DNA of 64,000 bases from Carnegiea gigantea (Eukaryota > Streptophyta > Magnoliopsida > Caryophyllales > Cactaceae): the NCBI GenBank assembly GCA_029747015.1, contig JAKOGI010000105.1:777933-841932 (forward strand). Reading direction: 5' to 3'. The first letter of the stretch is position 1, and each line of letters begins with the position of its first letter. Below the pieces are notes generated by a model, which saw nothing but the letters and a program-made list of their open reading frames with translations, had not been told where the DNA came from and searched no databases. Below are positions 42,961-54,230 of the stretch, one piece after another. The position numbers and the translations under genes were made by a program.

Positions 42961-44240
42961 TTGGGATATTACATATTTATTTCGTAAATGCAACGAACTT
43001 GTAGATTCTTAAATATGTAAATTTGGCATGCAAACAAGTCATTTTCAACCAAGAATTACTTTTGGATTTTAAATTATATTAGAACTGCCATAGTAATACA
43101 GCTAAATTAACCCAAATGTGTTGTACAACATACTAACTATACATTTTTCAAACCTAGATTCACATGAGTCGCATAAACATATAACTGGGCGTACATTGAC
43201 ACTTCAAAATTTTAGAATATCTTACAAGATGGTTACATCACTACTTTTTGATTCTTTGAATACACCTCTTCAATATCTCTAAATGCAAACCCAAGCTACA
43301 GTTATTATTTCTAATATGCAATTCAAATAATCATTTATGTAAAACAAAAACATAGTTAAATTACTAAATTAAATGATCATATTAAATTTATAAAAACTTA
43401 CATGGAAAATATGCTTCAATTTAAGTCGCTTTACGCAATCCTTTTGAGACCTCAAAATTTTAGATGAGATTAAGATGAGTTTGGGTATAAATTCCTCCTT
43501 AAGGATGGGGTATTTATATATTAATTTAATTAAAAAAAGTGATTTTTGCCCAAAACCAGTCGTCACAACGGCTAATCAGGTAACAAGTCACAGGAAAACA
43601 CAAAAAAAGGAATGCATGTGGAAATACAGGAGGGGTCTAATGCATATTTTGTGTCAACAAGAACAGTGGTTGCAAAGTGACATGTGCAATGTAGGCTCCA
43701 CCTCTAGACCACGCTTCGCTAGCAATAGGTGCTTTTATACATGCTATAGGAATTCCTAGCATACAATGAAATGCCCGTAAGTTTCTGTTTTGGTCAGGCG
43801 TGCAATAATGCTTCTAATGTGGTCAATAATGCCACTAATGGTCACCACAACCTGCAGTGATAAGTTTCACCCATTTTTTAATCATTTTAAGCACCAAAAT
43901 AATTTTTTGAAAAAGCAAAAAGAAATTAAAATTATAAAATATCAACCCTAATCTCTTATTCCTTCCAAACACCCTTAGGGTTTTCCCAGCATTGTTCATG
44001 AGCTAACCATTTTCTCTAACATCAAAACCCAAATGTGACAATTAACCGAAATGATAAGGTTTAAAACTTAACCAAAAATCTCAAATAGCCAAATGCCTTG
44101 TTCAAAAAACATGCTATTGATAGTAACTGAAAATGCACCCATAAGTCGATAAGATGATAAGATAATAGAGCAGATACAGAACGGTGAGAACAAAGAAACT
44201 TTGCAGTTGTATCTAGTCGTTTGGAAATTATCAAAATATT
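42961..44240. other. Unassigned stretch
   Basis: The Tat/Ogre similarity fades after 42960 and I find no integrase. A 94-codon ORF at 43475-43759 is unrecognised. No LTR edge, PBS or RNA gene seen. Confidence 0.45.
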
Positions 44241-44245
44241 GTTTT

Positions 44246-44279
44246 CTTCTCCTTCTTCTTCTCATTCTTCTTCTTCTTG
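44246..44279 (+). repeat. TTC microsatellite
   Basis: CTTCTTCTTCTC-type trinucleotide run with interruptions; it produces the Arg-rich minus-strand ORF at 44068-44289. Confidence 0.85.
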
Positions 44280-44421
44280 TGATGGACACTACTTAGAGAT
44301 GAGTTTGAAGAAAATTTTCCGTCTTCTTACATAATTAGGAAACAAGGGAAAATATTAAAAATGTGGATTGGACTTCTGGTAGCAGACACAAACATTTTCT
44401 CCGTTCTTGGCATGAATTCTA

Positions 44422-44668
44422 TGTTGGAGTTGGCTAGTAGTTATATATGTTGGCTTGTCAAGTCAGCTAGGGTACCTCAGTGTTGGTTGTTAGAAGACAA
44501 ATTGTATTTTGATTATTTTTTCTCTTTCTACAACCTGCATTTGAATTCAGTTAGCCTCTCTCTATAGTTATTACAATTATCATAAATCAGATAACTCTTC
44601 TCTTTATTTCTGGAGATAGAAATTTAAATTTTCCATGAGATTTATTTGTTGTTTAATCGACTAAAGCA
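44422..44668 (+). repeat. Copia element K 5' LTR
   Basis: A short LTR (247 bp), from TGTTGGAGTTGGCTAGTAG to CTAAAGCA, directly followed by a tRNA-Met PBS. The size and the TGTTGGAG start are typical of small plant copia LTRs. A TATATATG stretch at 44443 could serve as TATA box. Left flank is TTCTA. Confidence 0.65.
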
Positions 44669-44680
44669 TGGTATTGGAGC
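44669..44680 (+). other. Copia element K primer-binding site
   Basis: TGGTATTGGAGC, two mismatches to the initiator tRNA-Met PBS TGGTATCAGAGC, starting at the base after the LTR. Confidence 0.75.
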
Positions 44681-44859
44681 TTATAAAGATGAGATATTAT
44701 ATGATAAACATTACTTTTCTTCATTTCTGATCAACTATTTTCTTTATCAATTGATCTGGCTTTCAACATTACACAACATAAATTGTTTCTTGCTTTTGTT
44801 ACACCGCATAAGCCTATTTTATCGACTCCATTGATCATCCAGGTAAACTCTTAATTTCT

Positions 44860-45579
44860 AAAATTTTATTGGAAATGACTTTGGTTCCAACAACTACAAT
44901 GATGATTGATCTATCAATGAAGAGGAATTGTTATTCACTAATGGATCTCTTCCTGGACCATCATTGACATCACCAGATTTGAAAAAATGGACCAAAGGTA
45001 ATCATATGTTGATATCAAAGATTTTTAATGCGCTGATCAAGCAAACTTTCAAACCACATCATATATATAAATATTACTAGAGATACGTGAAGTCAGTTGG
45101 AGGAAAGATATACAAAGGCTAATGGTGCGAAGTTGTTCCTTTTTCAAAAAGATATTTACTTTATTAGCCAGGGAACAGGTGATGTAGACACTTTGCTAGG
45201 ATGAAGACTCCACGAGATTGGATTAATGATCTAGATGGTGTTCCCATACGTGTTTGCCATTCTACTGAGCAAATGCTAATGAAAGAACAAAATCAAAGCC
45301 TCATACTATTAATCATAGGACTAAATGGTAAATATGATGTGGTTCGTGATAGTATATTGGTGATGAATCACTTAATTTTACTCAATCAAAGATACTTTAT
45401 GCTGATTCAGTAACGAAGACAAACTGAATAAAAGTCACAACGTATTTTCTTACTACTTCTGCATCTTTGAGTGCTTAGTCATATAGGTCCACCGTCATAG
45501 TTGGGTTATTTTGCTAATTCCTTCGATTTTTGCCACAAAACACTATCACCTGCTAAGCATAACTTCTACCATGCATCCA
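44860..45579 (+). pseudogene. Copia element K: gag remnant
   Basis: Copia capsid protein in pieces. 44900-45050 reads LFTNGSLPGPSLTSPDLKKW then TKGNHMLISKIFNALI, the N-terminal gag motif (family FIDGSIPxPxxxxxDxKxWxxCNDMVISWILNSL). 45201-45413 reads KTPRDWINDLDGVPIRVC, then IIGLNGKYDVVRDSILVMN and LILLNQRYFMLIQ, the conserved helices of the core. It is cut at 45580 by the chromovirus LTR, so the rest of K (zinc knuckle, pol) should lie on the far side of that insertion; I did not find it. Confidence 0.75.
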
Positions 45580-46445
45580 TGTAATTTACTCTTCATGACG
45601 CTACTAATTTATTCTCCCTAATTCAACCCAAGTTAGACAAATATGAAATTTAAGAATTGAAATTTTACCTTGAAATGTATAAAGCAAAGGATGAGACTTG
45701 GATGGTTTTAATTCCTCAAGCACAAGTAATTAAATTTAAAAATCAAAGAAAGCAAATGAGATTTTAATACCCAAAATCACATTCATTAACCTCAAATAAA
45801 GTTTATATAAAAAGAAAATTATGATTAGGGTTTTCATAGGACCCTAGCCATACTCAGCTAAGGGGAGAGAGAAGAGAGGTAGCTAGGGCAGCCGCACGCG
45901 GACAGGCGGTGGTGGTGGTCATCGGCAGTGGTCGTAGATACAAGCGGTGGTAGTCGATGATGTGGGTCAGTGGAGCCGTCGGGAGAGTGAGATAATGCAT
46001 GGAAGTAAGAGATGAGGGCGGAGATCGAGTGCGGGATAATTAAGAGATTTAGGGGAAAATGATAGGCTAGGGTTAGGGCATGTCTCATGGGAGAAGGAAT
46101 AGGGGTTAGAGGACGAGAGTGAAAAGGAATAAAAGGAAAAAAAATTTCCTTACAGCACATGGTTGAGAGGGGAAGATTTTTTTGCTGAAAATAACTTACA
46201 CTCACACAAAATAGTTTTATTTGAATTTTCCAAAATTTTTGGGCGCAAAGAACTAAGAAAAAAGTGTTATTATTGCTTGCATTGTCTTAAACAAACCCCT
46301 ACAATTTTTGCCCTTAGATTACACATAAAATTCTAATCATCTCACAATCTCAAAATTCTAATCATCTTACAATCTCAAACCCTCTAGGTTAGTCCAACAT
46401 TAAAAAAACAATATTTATAATTATAGACATTTTTGGGATTTTACA
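45580..46445 (-). repeat. Chromovirus LTR copy 1 (LTR6)
   Basis: 866 bp, minus strand TGTAAAATCCC to AAATTACA. It has the same length as copy 2 (50137-51002). A TATATAAA box lies near 45802 on the minus strand. A 115-codon minus-strand ORF (45858-46205) is open in both copies. Confidence 0.8.
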
Positions 46446-46460
46446 TTCTACCCCCTTAAA
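46446..46460 (-). other. Polypurine tract of G1
   Basis: Minus strand TTTAAGGGGGTAGAA immediately before TGTAAAATC. Confidence 0.85.
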
Positions 46461-46469
46461 GGAAGCTTT

Positions 46470-47912
46470 GTGCTCAAAACTTTGCACACACTTGACTAGT
46501 TGAACAAGTGAGGGTACTTGCATCACAGTTCTTGTTCGGGTTCTTAGGCAGCGTTCGATACCGCATGGTTAGCATAAAGGACTTTCACCCATGGTACAAT
46601 TTTCCTATGAAGCGATTTTTCTCTTCGATCCAAGATTCGAATTGGTTGCTCCTCATATGATAAATGCTCCTGAAGTTGCACAGGTCTGGTTTGATGATGT
46701 AGGAGGGATAGGAATGTAATTGCGTATCTATGACAATTAATAACATTCTGCACACTTGGTAATTCGACCAATTGTTCCGATCGATAGGTCAGCCGATATA
46801 CCTAGGCCTAAGCTTGGCCAGCATACCCAGCCTTGTGATTCTCTTGGCTGGGGAAACCTTAAGGAAAACTTGGTCTTCTACTTCAAATTCTAAAGGACTA
46901 TGCTTGCCATTAGTATAGCTTTTCTGATGACTCTAAGCTGCACTTCATTTATTCTTAGATTACCATAACCTTCTGGGTTATAGTTGGATCAGGTTAGGTC
47001 CAATGGCGACGCATTATCAATCTCTTGCCAGCATAGTAGGGTTTTGTATCATCTGCCATACAACTTTTCATAAGCGGCCATCCCAATGCTAGAATGGTAA
47101 CTATTATTGTAGGAGAACGCAATTAGTGCCAATTGTTCATCCCAAGCTTTCTTGAAGTCCTGAGTAGGAGCACACAACATGTCTTCTAAGGTTTGGATCA
47201 TTCACTCAGCTAGTCCATTTATAGCTGGATGGAAATCTATGCTAAAGTGTAACAACGCCCCAAGTGCCTCTTGTAACTCTTGGTAAAATCTAGATTAATA
47301 TCCAGTGTCCTGATCAGGAACTATGGAACTTAATACCCCATACAATCGAACAATATCCCTTAAATAGGCATGAGCCAATTGATCCAGGGTTCATGTTTTT
47401 CTCATTGCCATGAAATGTGACATGGTCATAAGTCCATTTGGAATGACCCAAATTGCATTATTTTTTCTCAGTGCAAGTGATAATATCACCACAAAATCCA
47501 TGAAAACTGAGTTCCAATTTCACTCAAGAACTTCCAATGGTTGTAAGAGTCCTAAAGGTCTTTTGTGTGTCCTTTTCACTCACTGATAAATTAAACACTT
47601 TGGCATAAAGTCTGCTACTTCTTTCTTCATATTACACCCCCAAAATGTCTATTTCATGTCATTATACAACTTGTTTCCCCCATAATGCACTGCATGTGGT
47701 GTGTTTTGCCCCTTATTTAGAATTTTCTTCCTAAGTTCCTCCATAGCTGGGACACGTACCCCATTTTGAAACCTTAAGGCTTCATCTTCGTGTATTAAAA
47801 AACCAAGTGTTTTTCTTGCTAGCACTTCATCCTTGATCCTTTCTACTTGTGGGTTAGTCTCTTGGGGTTGCTTGAATTTTCGCAACAAGAGTAGGTTGTA
47901 CTTCCATGGCAT
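46470..47912 (-). pseudogene. G1: integrase and C-terminal pol
   Basis: The C-terminal block (46544-46771) reads LQEHLSYEEQPIRILDRREK then SLHRKIVPWVKVLYANHAVS, the chromovirus ending that precedes WEREEDM. The core (about 46990-47540) reads MDFVVILSLALRKNNAIWVI, then FHPAINGLAE, which keeps the catalytic Glu in this copy, and LEDMLCAPTQDFKKAWDEQL. The N-terminal zinc region is at 47649-47912 (LNKGQNTPHAVHYGGNKLYN). Frames change repeatedly. Confidence 0.85.
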
Positions 47913-48700
47913 AGAGCACAGGTTTTTCCCTTCTTGTCAAGATGTTGATCTCCAACTTCTTAAAATCCTCACATAATTCTTTTGGTAATGTCAATAAGTA
48001 GCTAAGTTTTGGGTACGGCCTACAACTTAACGTGACACCTACCACATTTGCATCCCCTGGGTTGTATTAGAAGTTTATGTCATAATCATTGAGAAATACT
48101 AACCATCTTGTTTGCCTCAGGTTCAGGTCTTCCTCTGAAAATAGGTACTTCAGACTTTGATGGCCAGTGAAGATCTTACGGTGCTCCTGATACAGATAAT
48201 GCCTCCAAATTTTCAATGCAAAACCACCGACGCTAGTTCGAAGTCATGGGTTTAATAGTTTCACTCATGGGATTTTAGTTTCAGGAGGTATAAGCTATCA
48301 CAAGATTGTTTTGTATCAGCACACAACCTAACCGATTTTTTTATGCATCACTATATACCACAAGATCCTCACCGTTGGTAGGTACTGCCAACACAGATCC
48401 ACTTGTTAGTCTCCTCTTAATTTCCTAAAAGGCTTCCTCACACTTGTCGGCCCATTCATACTTAGTGGTTTTCCTTATCAAGTTAGTGGGAAATGTTGCA
48501 ACCATAGAGAAGTTATGAACAAATATATGATAATACCCTGCCAACCCTAGAAAACTCCTCACTTCAATTGCATTTTTAGGCTTAGGCCACTGGGTTATAG
48601 CTTCTATCTTTTGTAGATCTATAGACATTCCCTTCTTTACATGACATGCCCTAAGAATGCTAATTTTTCCAGCCAAAACTCATACTTCTTCAAGTTTGTA
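47913..48700 (-). pseudogene. G1: RNase H and RT connection
   Basis: 48425-48676 reads LQKIEAITQWPKPKNAIEVR then SFLGLAGYYHIFVHNFSMVA and KYEWADKCEEAF, the RT thumb and connection. RNase H follows as VVYSDA and later GVTLSCRPYPKL (family VADALSRK), in several frames. Confidence 0.85.
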
Positions 48701-49250
48701 TGCAATTTAATTTTCCTTAGCACTTGTAGGACTATTCTCAAATGATAAGCATGTTCTTCTAGTGTCCTTGAGTAGACCAGTATGTCATTTATAAAGGAAC
48801 TCCTTTTAATTGGTTAAGGAGGTCATCTATCCAGGGAAAAGGATTGCGATTTTTGATGGTTATGTTGTCACGCTCCCTATAATCAATACATAACCTTAAG
48901 GTTCCATCCTTCTTTTTCATGAACACCACCAGTGCTCCCTACGGAGATGTACTTGGCCTAATATGCCCCTTTCTCAATAACTCGTCAAGCTGGACTTTTA
49001 ACTCTTAAGTTCTGCTGGGGCCATCCTATAAGGGGATTTAGAGATAGGGGTTGCTCCTGACACTAAGTCAACATAGAATTCTACCTCGCTAAGTGGTAGC
49101 ATGCTTGGGATCTTCTTAAGGAAGGCATCAGGAGATTTTTGAACTATTAGGATATCCTTAAGAGATAGTTCAGGGGTTTTTAGCATCTACTACATTGCAA
49201 AAGCACCACTTGCAACCTCGTCCCAATAGATTTTGGGCTTCTATTGCTAT
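48701..49250 (-). pseudogene. G1: reverse transcriptase with internal deletion
   Basis: Start region: GATPISKSPYRMAPAELKSL-type codons (48998-49186), then a [17 protein letters not shown] segment and [17 protein letters not shown]. At this point about 80 residues of the palm, including the PFGL box, are missing. The frame resumes as [10 protein letters not shown], in a shifted frame and with the first Asp of the active site changed to Asn. The same deletion is present in G2 (53326-53370). Confidence 0.8.
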
Positions 49251-50106
49251 GACAAGTCCCACTTCACATTTCACGATTTTCGCCTTATAAATTATCTTTT
49301 CTTCCTTAGGTCCTCTACGTAATCTTCTGTTTAGGATAATTTATTTGTGGTTGATATTTCGACAACAAGTGTATAGCCAAAATCAAGTCAAAATAAGTTA
49401 GCCTAAATTTGTACAGGTCAGCTAAGAACTCGTGACCGTCAATCTGAATAAGCAACCCGTCTATGATTCATCACACCTCACTATCTTCCCATCCGAAAAG
49501 GTGGCAGATAACAAGGAGTGTTCAGATGTTAGACCTATCCCTAATGCCTTAACTAATTTAGTAGAAATGAAATGTTCCATAGCACCAATGTTAAATAGGA
49601 CATCAATAGGTTGAGCTTTGATAGAGAAGTATCGATCACCATGTTAGGAGTATGTCCAAATTCTTCCCTCCACTTTACATAGACCCTGCGTCCAGTGTTC
49701 TCGGGTGGATGGTGAGGTGGCCTAGGCTGGTTCTGCTAAGGAGCTCGGGTTTGGTTGTTTAGATTTACTAGTTCCCACTCTTGTGCTGGTAGCATTGTTG
49801 TGACTGTTATCCTCCATTCCTTTGCTCAGTAGGGGGTTGTGGGTTCGAGTAATCCTTAACCTGATGCCGAGGACTTCCACAGCATTAACAACTTTTGTTG
49901 CTACAACATTCATCTGCATATTGTCCTGTCTTCCCACAATCATTCCATGTCACCGTACGCCGATAATTAGCATGCAGCCTAATATGTGAATTGTTATTGT
50001 TGTTGTGATAACCCCGCCTGAGACTTCTCATATTGAATCTAGAAGTGGTGGCTTTCTCGCCGGTCCCTCTTCCTTTTAGTCCCTTACTGCTCCTTGTAGA
50101 ACTCAT
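49251..50106 (-). pseudogene. G1: protease and gag C-terminus
   Basis: Protease remnants around 49250-49720 are hard to read (stops), with a VQEFPDVF-like link to RT at 49080-49190. The gag end (49885-50106) reads YRRTVTWNDCGKTGQYADEC, a degraded zinc knuckle. It opens with MSSTRSSKGLKGRGTGEKAT, an internal gag Met, not the true start. The unit stops at 50136. Confidence 0.7.
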
Positions 50107-50136
50107 TTTTCTCCGTTATTGCATGCTTCATATTGA

Positions 50137-51002
50137 TGTAATCTACTCTTCATGACGCTACTAATTTATTCTCCCTAATCCAACCCAGCTTAGACAAATA
50201 TGAAATTTAAGAATTGAAATTTTACCTTGAAATGTATGAAGCAAAGCATGAGACTTAGATGGTTTTAATTCCTCAAACACAAGTAATTAAATTTAAAAAT
50301 CAAAGAAAGCAAATGAGATTTTAATACCCAAAATCACATTCGTTAACCTCAAATAAAGTTTATATAAAAAGAAAATTATGATTAGGGTTTTCATAGAACC
50401 CTAGCCATACTCAACTAAGGGGAGAGAGAAGAGAGGTAGCTAGGGTAGCCGCACGCGCATAGGCGGTGGTGGTGGTCATCGGCAGTGGTTGTGGATGCAA
50501 GCAGTGGTAGTCGGTGATGTGGGTCAGTGGAGCCGTGGGGAGAGTGACATAATGCATGGAAGTGAGAGATGAGGGTGGAGATCGAGTGCGAGATAATTAA
50601 GAGATCTAGGGGAAAATGATAAGCTAGGGTTAGGGTATCTCTCATGGGAGAAGGAATAGGGGTTAGAGGACGAGAGTGAAAAGGAATAAAAGGAAAAAAA
50701 ATTTCCTTATAACACACGGCTGAGAGGGGAAGCTTTTTTTGCTGAAAGTAACTTACACTCACGCAAAATAGTTTTATTTTAATTTTCCAAAATTTTTGGG
50801 TACAAAGAACTAAGAAAAAAGTGTTATTATTGCTTGCGTTGTCTTAAACTAACCCCTACAAATTATGTCCTTAGGTTACCCATAAAATTCTAATCATCTC
50901 ACAATCTCAAAATTCTAATCATCTTACAATCTCAAACCTTCTAGGTTAGTCCACCATTAAAAAAACAATAATTATAATTATAGACATTTTTGGGATTTTA
51001 CA
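50137..51002 (-). repeat. Chromovirus LTR copy 2 (LTR7)
   Basis: 866 bp, same ends as LTR6 and a few percent diverged from it by eye. Plus-strand left neighbour is ATTGA, inside the gag end of G1. TATATAAA box near 50360 (minus strand). Confidence 0.85.
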
Positions 51003-51017
51003 TTCTACCCCCTTAAA
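51003..51017 (-). other. Polypurine tract of G2
   Basis: Minus strand TTTAAGGGGGTAGAA directly before the LTR, identical to that of G1. Confidence 0.85.
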
Positions 51018-51019
51018 GG

Positions 51020-52450
51020 AAGCTTTGTGCTTAAAACTTTGCACACACCTATGTAGTTAAACAAGTGAGGTTACTTGCATCACATTTCTTATTCGGGTTC
51101 ATAGGCAGCGTCCGATACTGCATGGTTAGCATAAAGGACTTTCACCTATGGTACACTTTTCCTATGAAGCGATTTTTCTCTTCGATACAAGATCCGAATT
51201 GGTTGCTCCTCATATGATAAATGTTCCTGAAGTTGCACAGGTCTGGTTCGATGATGTAGGAGGGATAGGAATGTAATTGCATATCTATGACATGTTAGGC
51301 AATTCGACCAATAGTTCCGATTGATAGGCCAGCCGATATACCTAGGGCTAAGCTTGGCCAGCATACTCAACCTTGTGATTCTCTTGGTTGGGGAAAGCTT
51401 AAGGAAAACTTGGTCTTCTACTTCAAATTCCAGAGGACTATGCTTGCCATTAGTATAGCTTTTCTAACGGCTCTAAGCTGCACTTCATTTATTCTCAGAT
51501 TACCATAACCTTATAGGTTGTAGTTGGATCAGGTTAGGTCCAATGGTCGACGCATCATCAATCTCTTGCCAGCATAGTAGGGTTTTGTATCATCTTCCAT
51601 ACAACTTTTCATAAGCAGCCATCCCAATGCTAGAATGGTAACTATTATTGTAGGAGAACACAATTAGTCCCAATTGCTCATCCCAAGCTTTCTTGAAGTC
51701 CTGAGTAGAAGCTCGCAACATGTCTTCTAAGGTTTGGGTCATTCACGCAGCTAGTCCATTTATAGCTGGATGGAAACCTATACTAAAGTGTAACAACGCC
51801 CAAAGTGCCTCTTGTAACTCTTGATAAAATCTAGATTAATATCTAGTGTCCTGATCAGGAACTATAGAACTTAATACCCCATGCAATCAAACAATATCCC
51901 CTAAATAGGCACGAGCCAATTGATCCAGGGTCCATGTTTTTCTCATTGCTATGAAATGTGACGTGGTCATAAGTCCATTTGCAATGACCCAAATTGCATT
52001 ATTTTTTCTCTGTGTGAGTGATAATATCACCACAAAAATCCATGAAAACTGAGTTGTAATTTCACTCAAGAACTTCCAATGGTTGTAAGAGTTCTAAAGG
52101 TCTTTCGTGTGTCCTTTTCACCCACTAATAAGTTAAACACTTTGGCATAAAGTGTGCTACTTCTTGCTTCATACTACACCCTCAAAATGTCTATTTCACG
52201 TCATTATACAACTTGTTCCCTCCATAATGCACTGCATGTGGTGTGTTTTTCCCCTTATTTAGAATTTCTTGCTAAGTTCCTCCATAGCTGGGACACATAC
52301 CCCATTTTGAAACCTTAAGGCTTCATCTTCGTGCATTATGAAACCAAGTGTTTTTCTTGCTAACACTTCACCCTTGATCCTTTCTACTTGTGGGTCAGTC
52401 TCCTGGGGTTGCTTGAATTTTCGCGACAAGAGTAGGTTGTACTTCTATGG
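51020..52450 (-). pseudogene. G2: integrase and C-terminal pol
   Basis: Same blocks as in G1: LQEHLSYEEQPIRILYRREK (51146-51370), the MDFVVI core start, and LEDML with FKKAWDEQL. The catalytic Glu retained in G1 (GLAE) is Ala here (GLAA), so the two copies have decayed separately since the duplication. Confidence 0.85.
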
Positions 52451-53325
52451 CATAGAGCATGGGTTTTTCCCTCCTTGTGAAGATGTTGATCTCCAGCTTC
52501 TTAAAATCCTCACATAATTCTTTGGGTAATACCAATAAGTAGCTAAGTTTTGGGTACGGCCTACAACTTAATGCATCACCTACCACATTTGCATTCCCTG
52601 GGTTGTATTAGAAGTTTATGTCATAATCATTAAGAAATACTAGCCATCTTGTTTGCCTTAGGTTCAGGTCTTCCTCTGAAAACAGGTACTTCAGACTTTG
52701 ATGGTCAGTGAAGATCTTGCAATGCTCCTAATACAGATAATGCCTCCAAATTTTGAATGCAAAACCACCGATGCTAGTTCAAAGCCATGGGTTTAATAGT
52801 TTCACTCATGGGATTTTAGTTTCAAGAGGTATAAGCTATCACAAGATTGTTTTGTATCAGCACACAACCTAACCTATTTTTTTATGCATCACTGTATACC
52901 ACAAGATCCTTGCCGTTGGTAGGTAATACCAACCTAGATCCACTAGTTAGTCTCCTCTTAATTTCGTGAAAGGCTTCCTCACACTTGTCGGCCCATTCAT
53001 ACTTAGTGGTTTTCCTTATCAAGTTAGTGGGAAATGTTGCAACCATAGAGAAGTTATGAACAAATCTATGATAATACCCTGCCAACCCTAGAAAACTCCT
53101 CACTTCAATTGCATTTTTAGGCTTAGGCCACTGGGTTGTAGCTTCTATCTTTTGTAGATCTATAGACATTCCCTTCTTTACATGACATGCCCTAAGAATG
53201 CTAATTTTTCTAGCCAAAAGCTCATACTTCTTCAAGTTTGTATGCAATTCATTTTTCCTTAGCACTTGTAGGACTATTCTCAAATGATATGTATGTTCTT
53301 CTAGTGTCCTCGAGTAGACCAGCAT
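52395..53325 (-). pseudogene. G2: RNase H and RT C-terminal part
   Basis: 53325 to 52882 is an open block of 147 codons: [73 protein letters not shown] and VVYSDA at its end (first RNase H Asp). The RNase H end is at 52395-52586 (GDALSCRPYPKLSYL, family VADALSRK). Confidence 0.85.
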
Positions 53326-53800
53326 GTCATCTGTAAAGGAACTCCTTTTAATTGGTTAAAGAGGTCATCTATCCAGGGAAAAGGATTGCGATTTTTGATG
53401 GTTATGATATCACACTCCCGATAATCAATACATAACCTTAAGGTTCCATCCTTCTTTTTCACGAACAGCTCCAGTGCTCCTTTCTCAATAACTCATAAAG
53501 CTGGACTTTTAACTCTTAAGTTCTACTGGGGCCATCCTATAAGGGGATTTAGAGATAGGGGTTGCTCCTGACACTAAGTCAACATAGAATTCTACCTCGC
53601 TAAGTCGTAGCATGCTTGGGATCTTCTTAAGGAAAACATTAGGAAATTCTTGAACTACTGGGATATCCTTAAGAGATGGTTCAGGGGTTTTAGTATCTAG
53701 TACATTGCAAAAGCACCACTTGCAACCTCGTCCTAATAGGTTTTGGGTTTCTATTGCTATGACAAGTCCCACTTCACATTTCACGATTTTCCCTTTATGA
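53326..53800 (-). pseudogene. G2: reverse transcriptase with the same internal deletion
   Basis: Reads VDLVSGATPISKSPYRMAPV (53509-53784), then [17 protein letters not shown], and after the missing palm segment [11 protein letters not shown]: here the active-site Asp pair is intact, unlike in G1. The missing segment and the frame change coincide with those in G1. Slightly more sequence is missing upstream (near 53470-53490) than in G1. Confidence 0.8.
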
Positions 53801-54230
53801 ATTATTTTTTCTTCCTTAGGTCCTCCGCGTAATCTTCTGTTTAGGGCAATTTATTTGTGGCTGATATTTCGACAACAAGTGTATACCCAAAATCAAGTCA
53901 AAATAAGTTAACCTAAATTTGTACAAGTCAGCTAAGAACTCATGACCGTCAATCTGAATAGCCAGCCCGTATATGATTCATCACACCTCACTATCTTCCC
54001 ATCCGGGAGGGTGACAGGTAACACGGAGTGCTTAGATGTTAGATCTATCCCTAATGCCTTAACTAATTTTGTAGAAATGAAATATTGCATAGCACCAATG
54101 TTAAACAGGACATCAATAGGTTGAGCTTTGATAGAGAAGTACCGATCACCATGATAGCAATATGTCCAAATTCTTCCCTCCGCTTTACATAGACCCTGCC
54201 TCCAGTGTTCTGGGGTGGTTGGTGAGGTGG
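53801..54230 (-). pseudogene. G2: protease region
   Basis: Located between gag and RT; only short motifs can be read. The plus-strand ORF at 53942-54124 and its twin in G1 (49432-49614) are shadows. Confidence 0.5.

Larger units (their letters stand above)
45580..50136 (-). mobile_element. Chromovirus piece G1 (tandem copy 1)
   Basis: 4557 bp unit on the minus strand: LTR, polypurine tract, pol and the zinc-knuckle end of gag. It lacks the N-terminal gag, the leader and the PBS. An almost identical unit follows at 50137. Motifs place it in the Tekay/Del group of chromoviruses. It is inserted in, or joined to, the gag of copia K. Confidence 0.85.
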
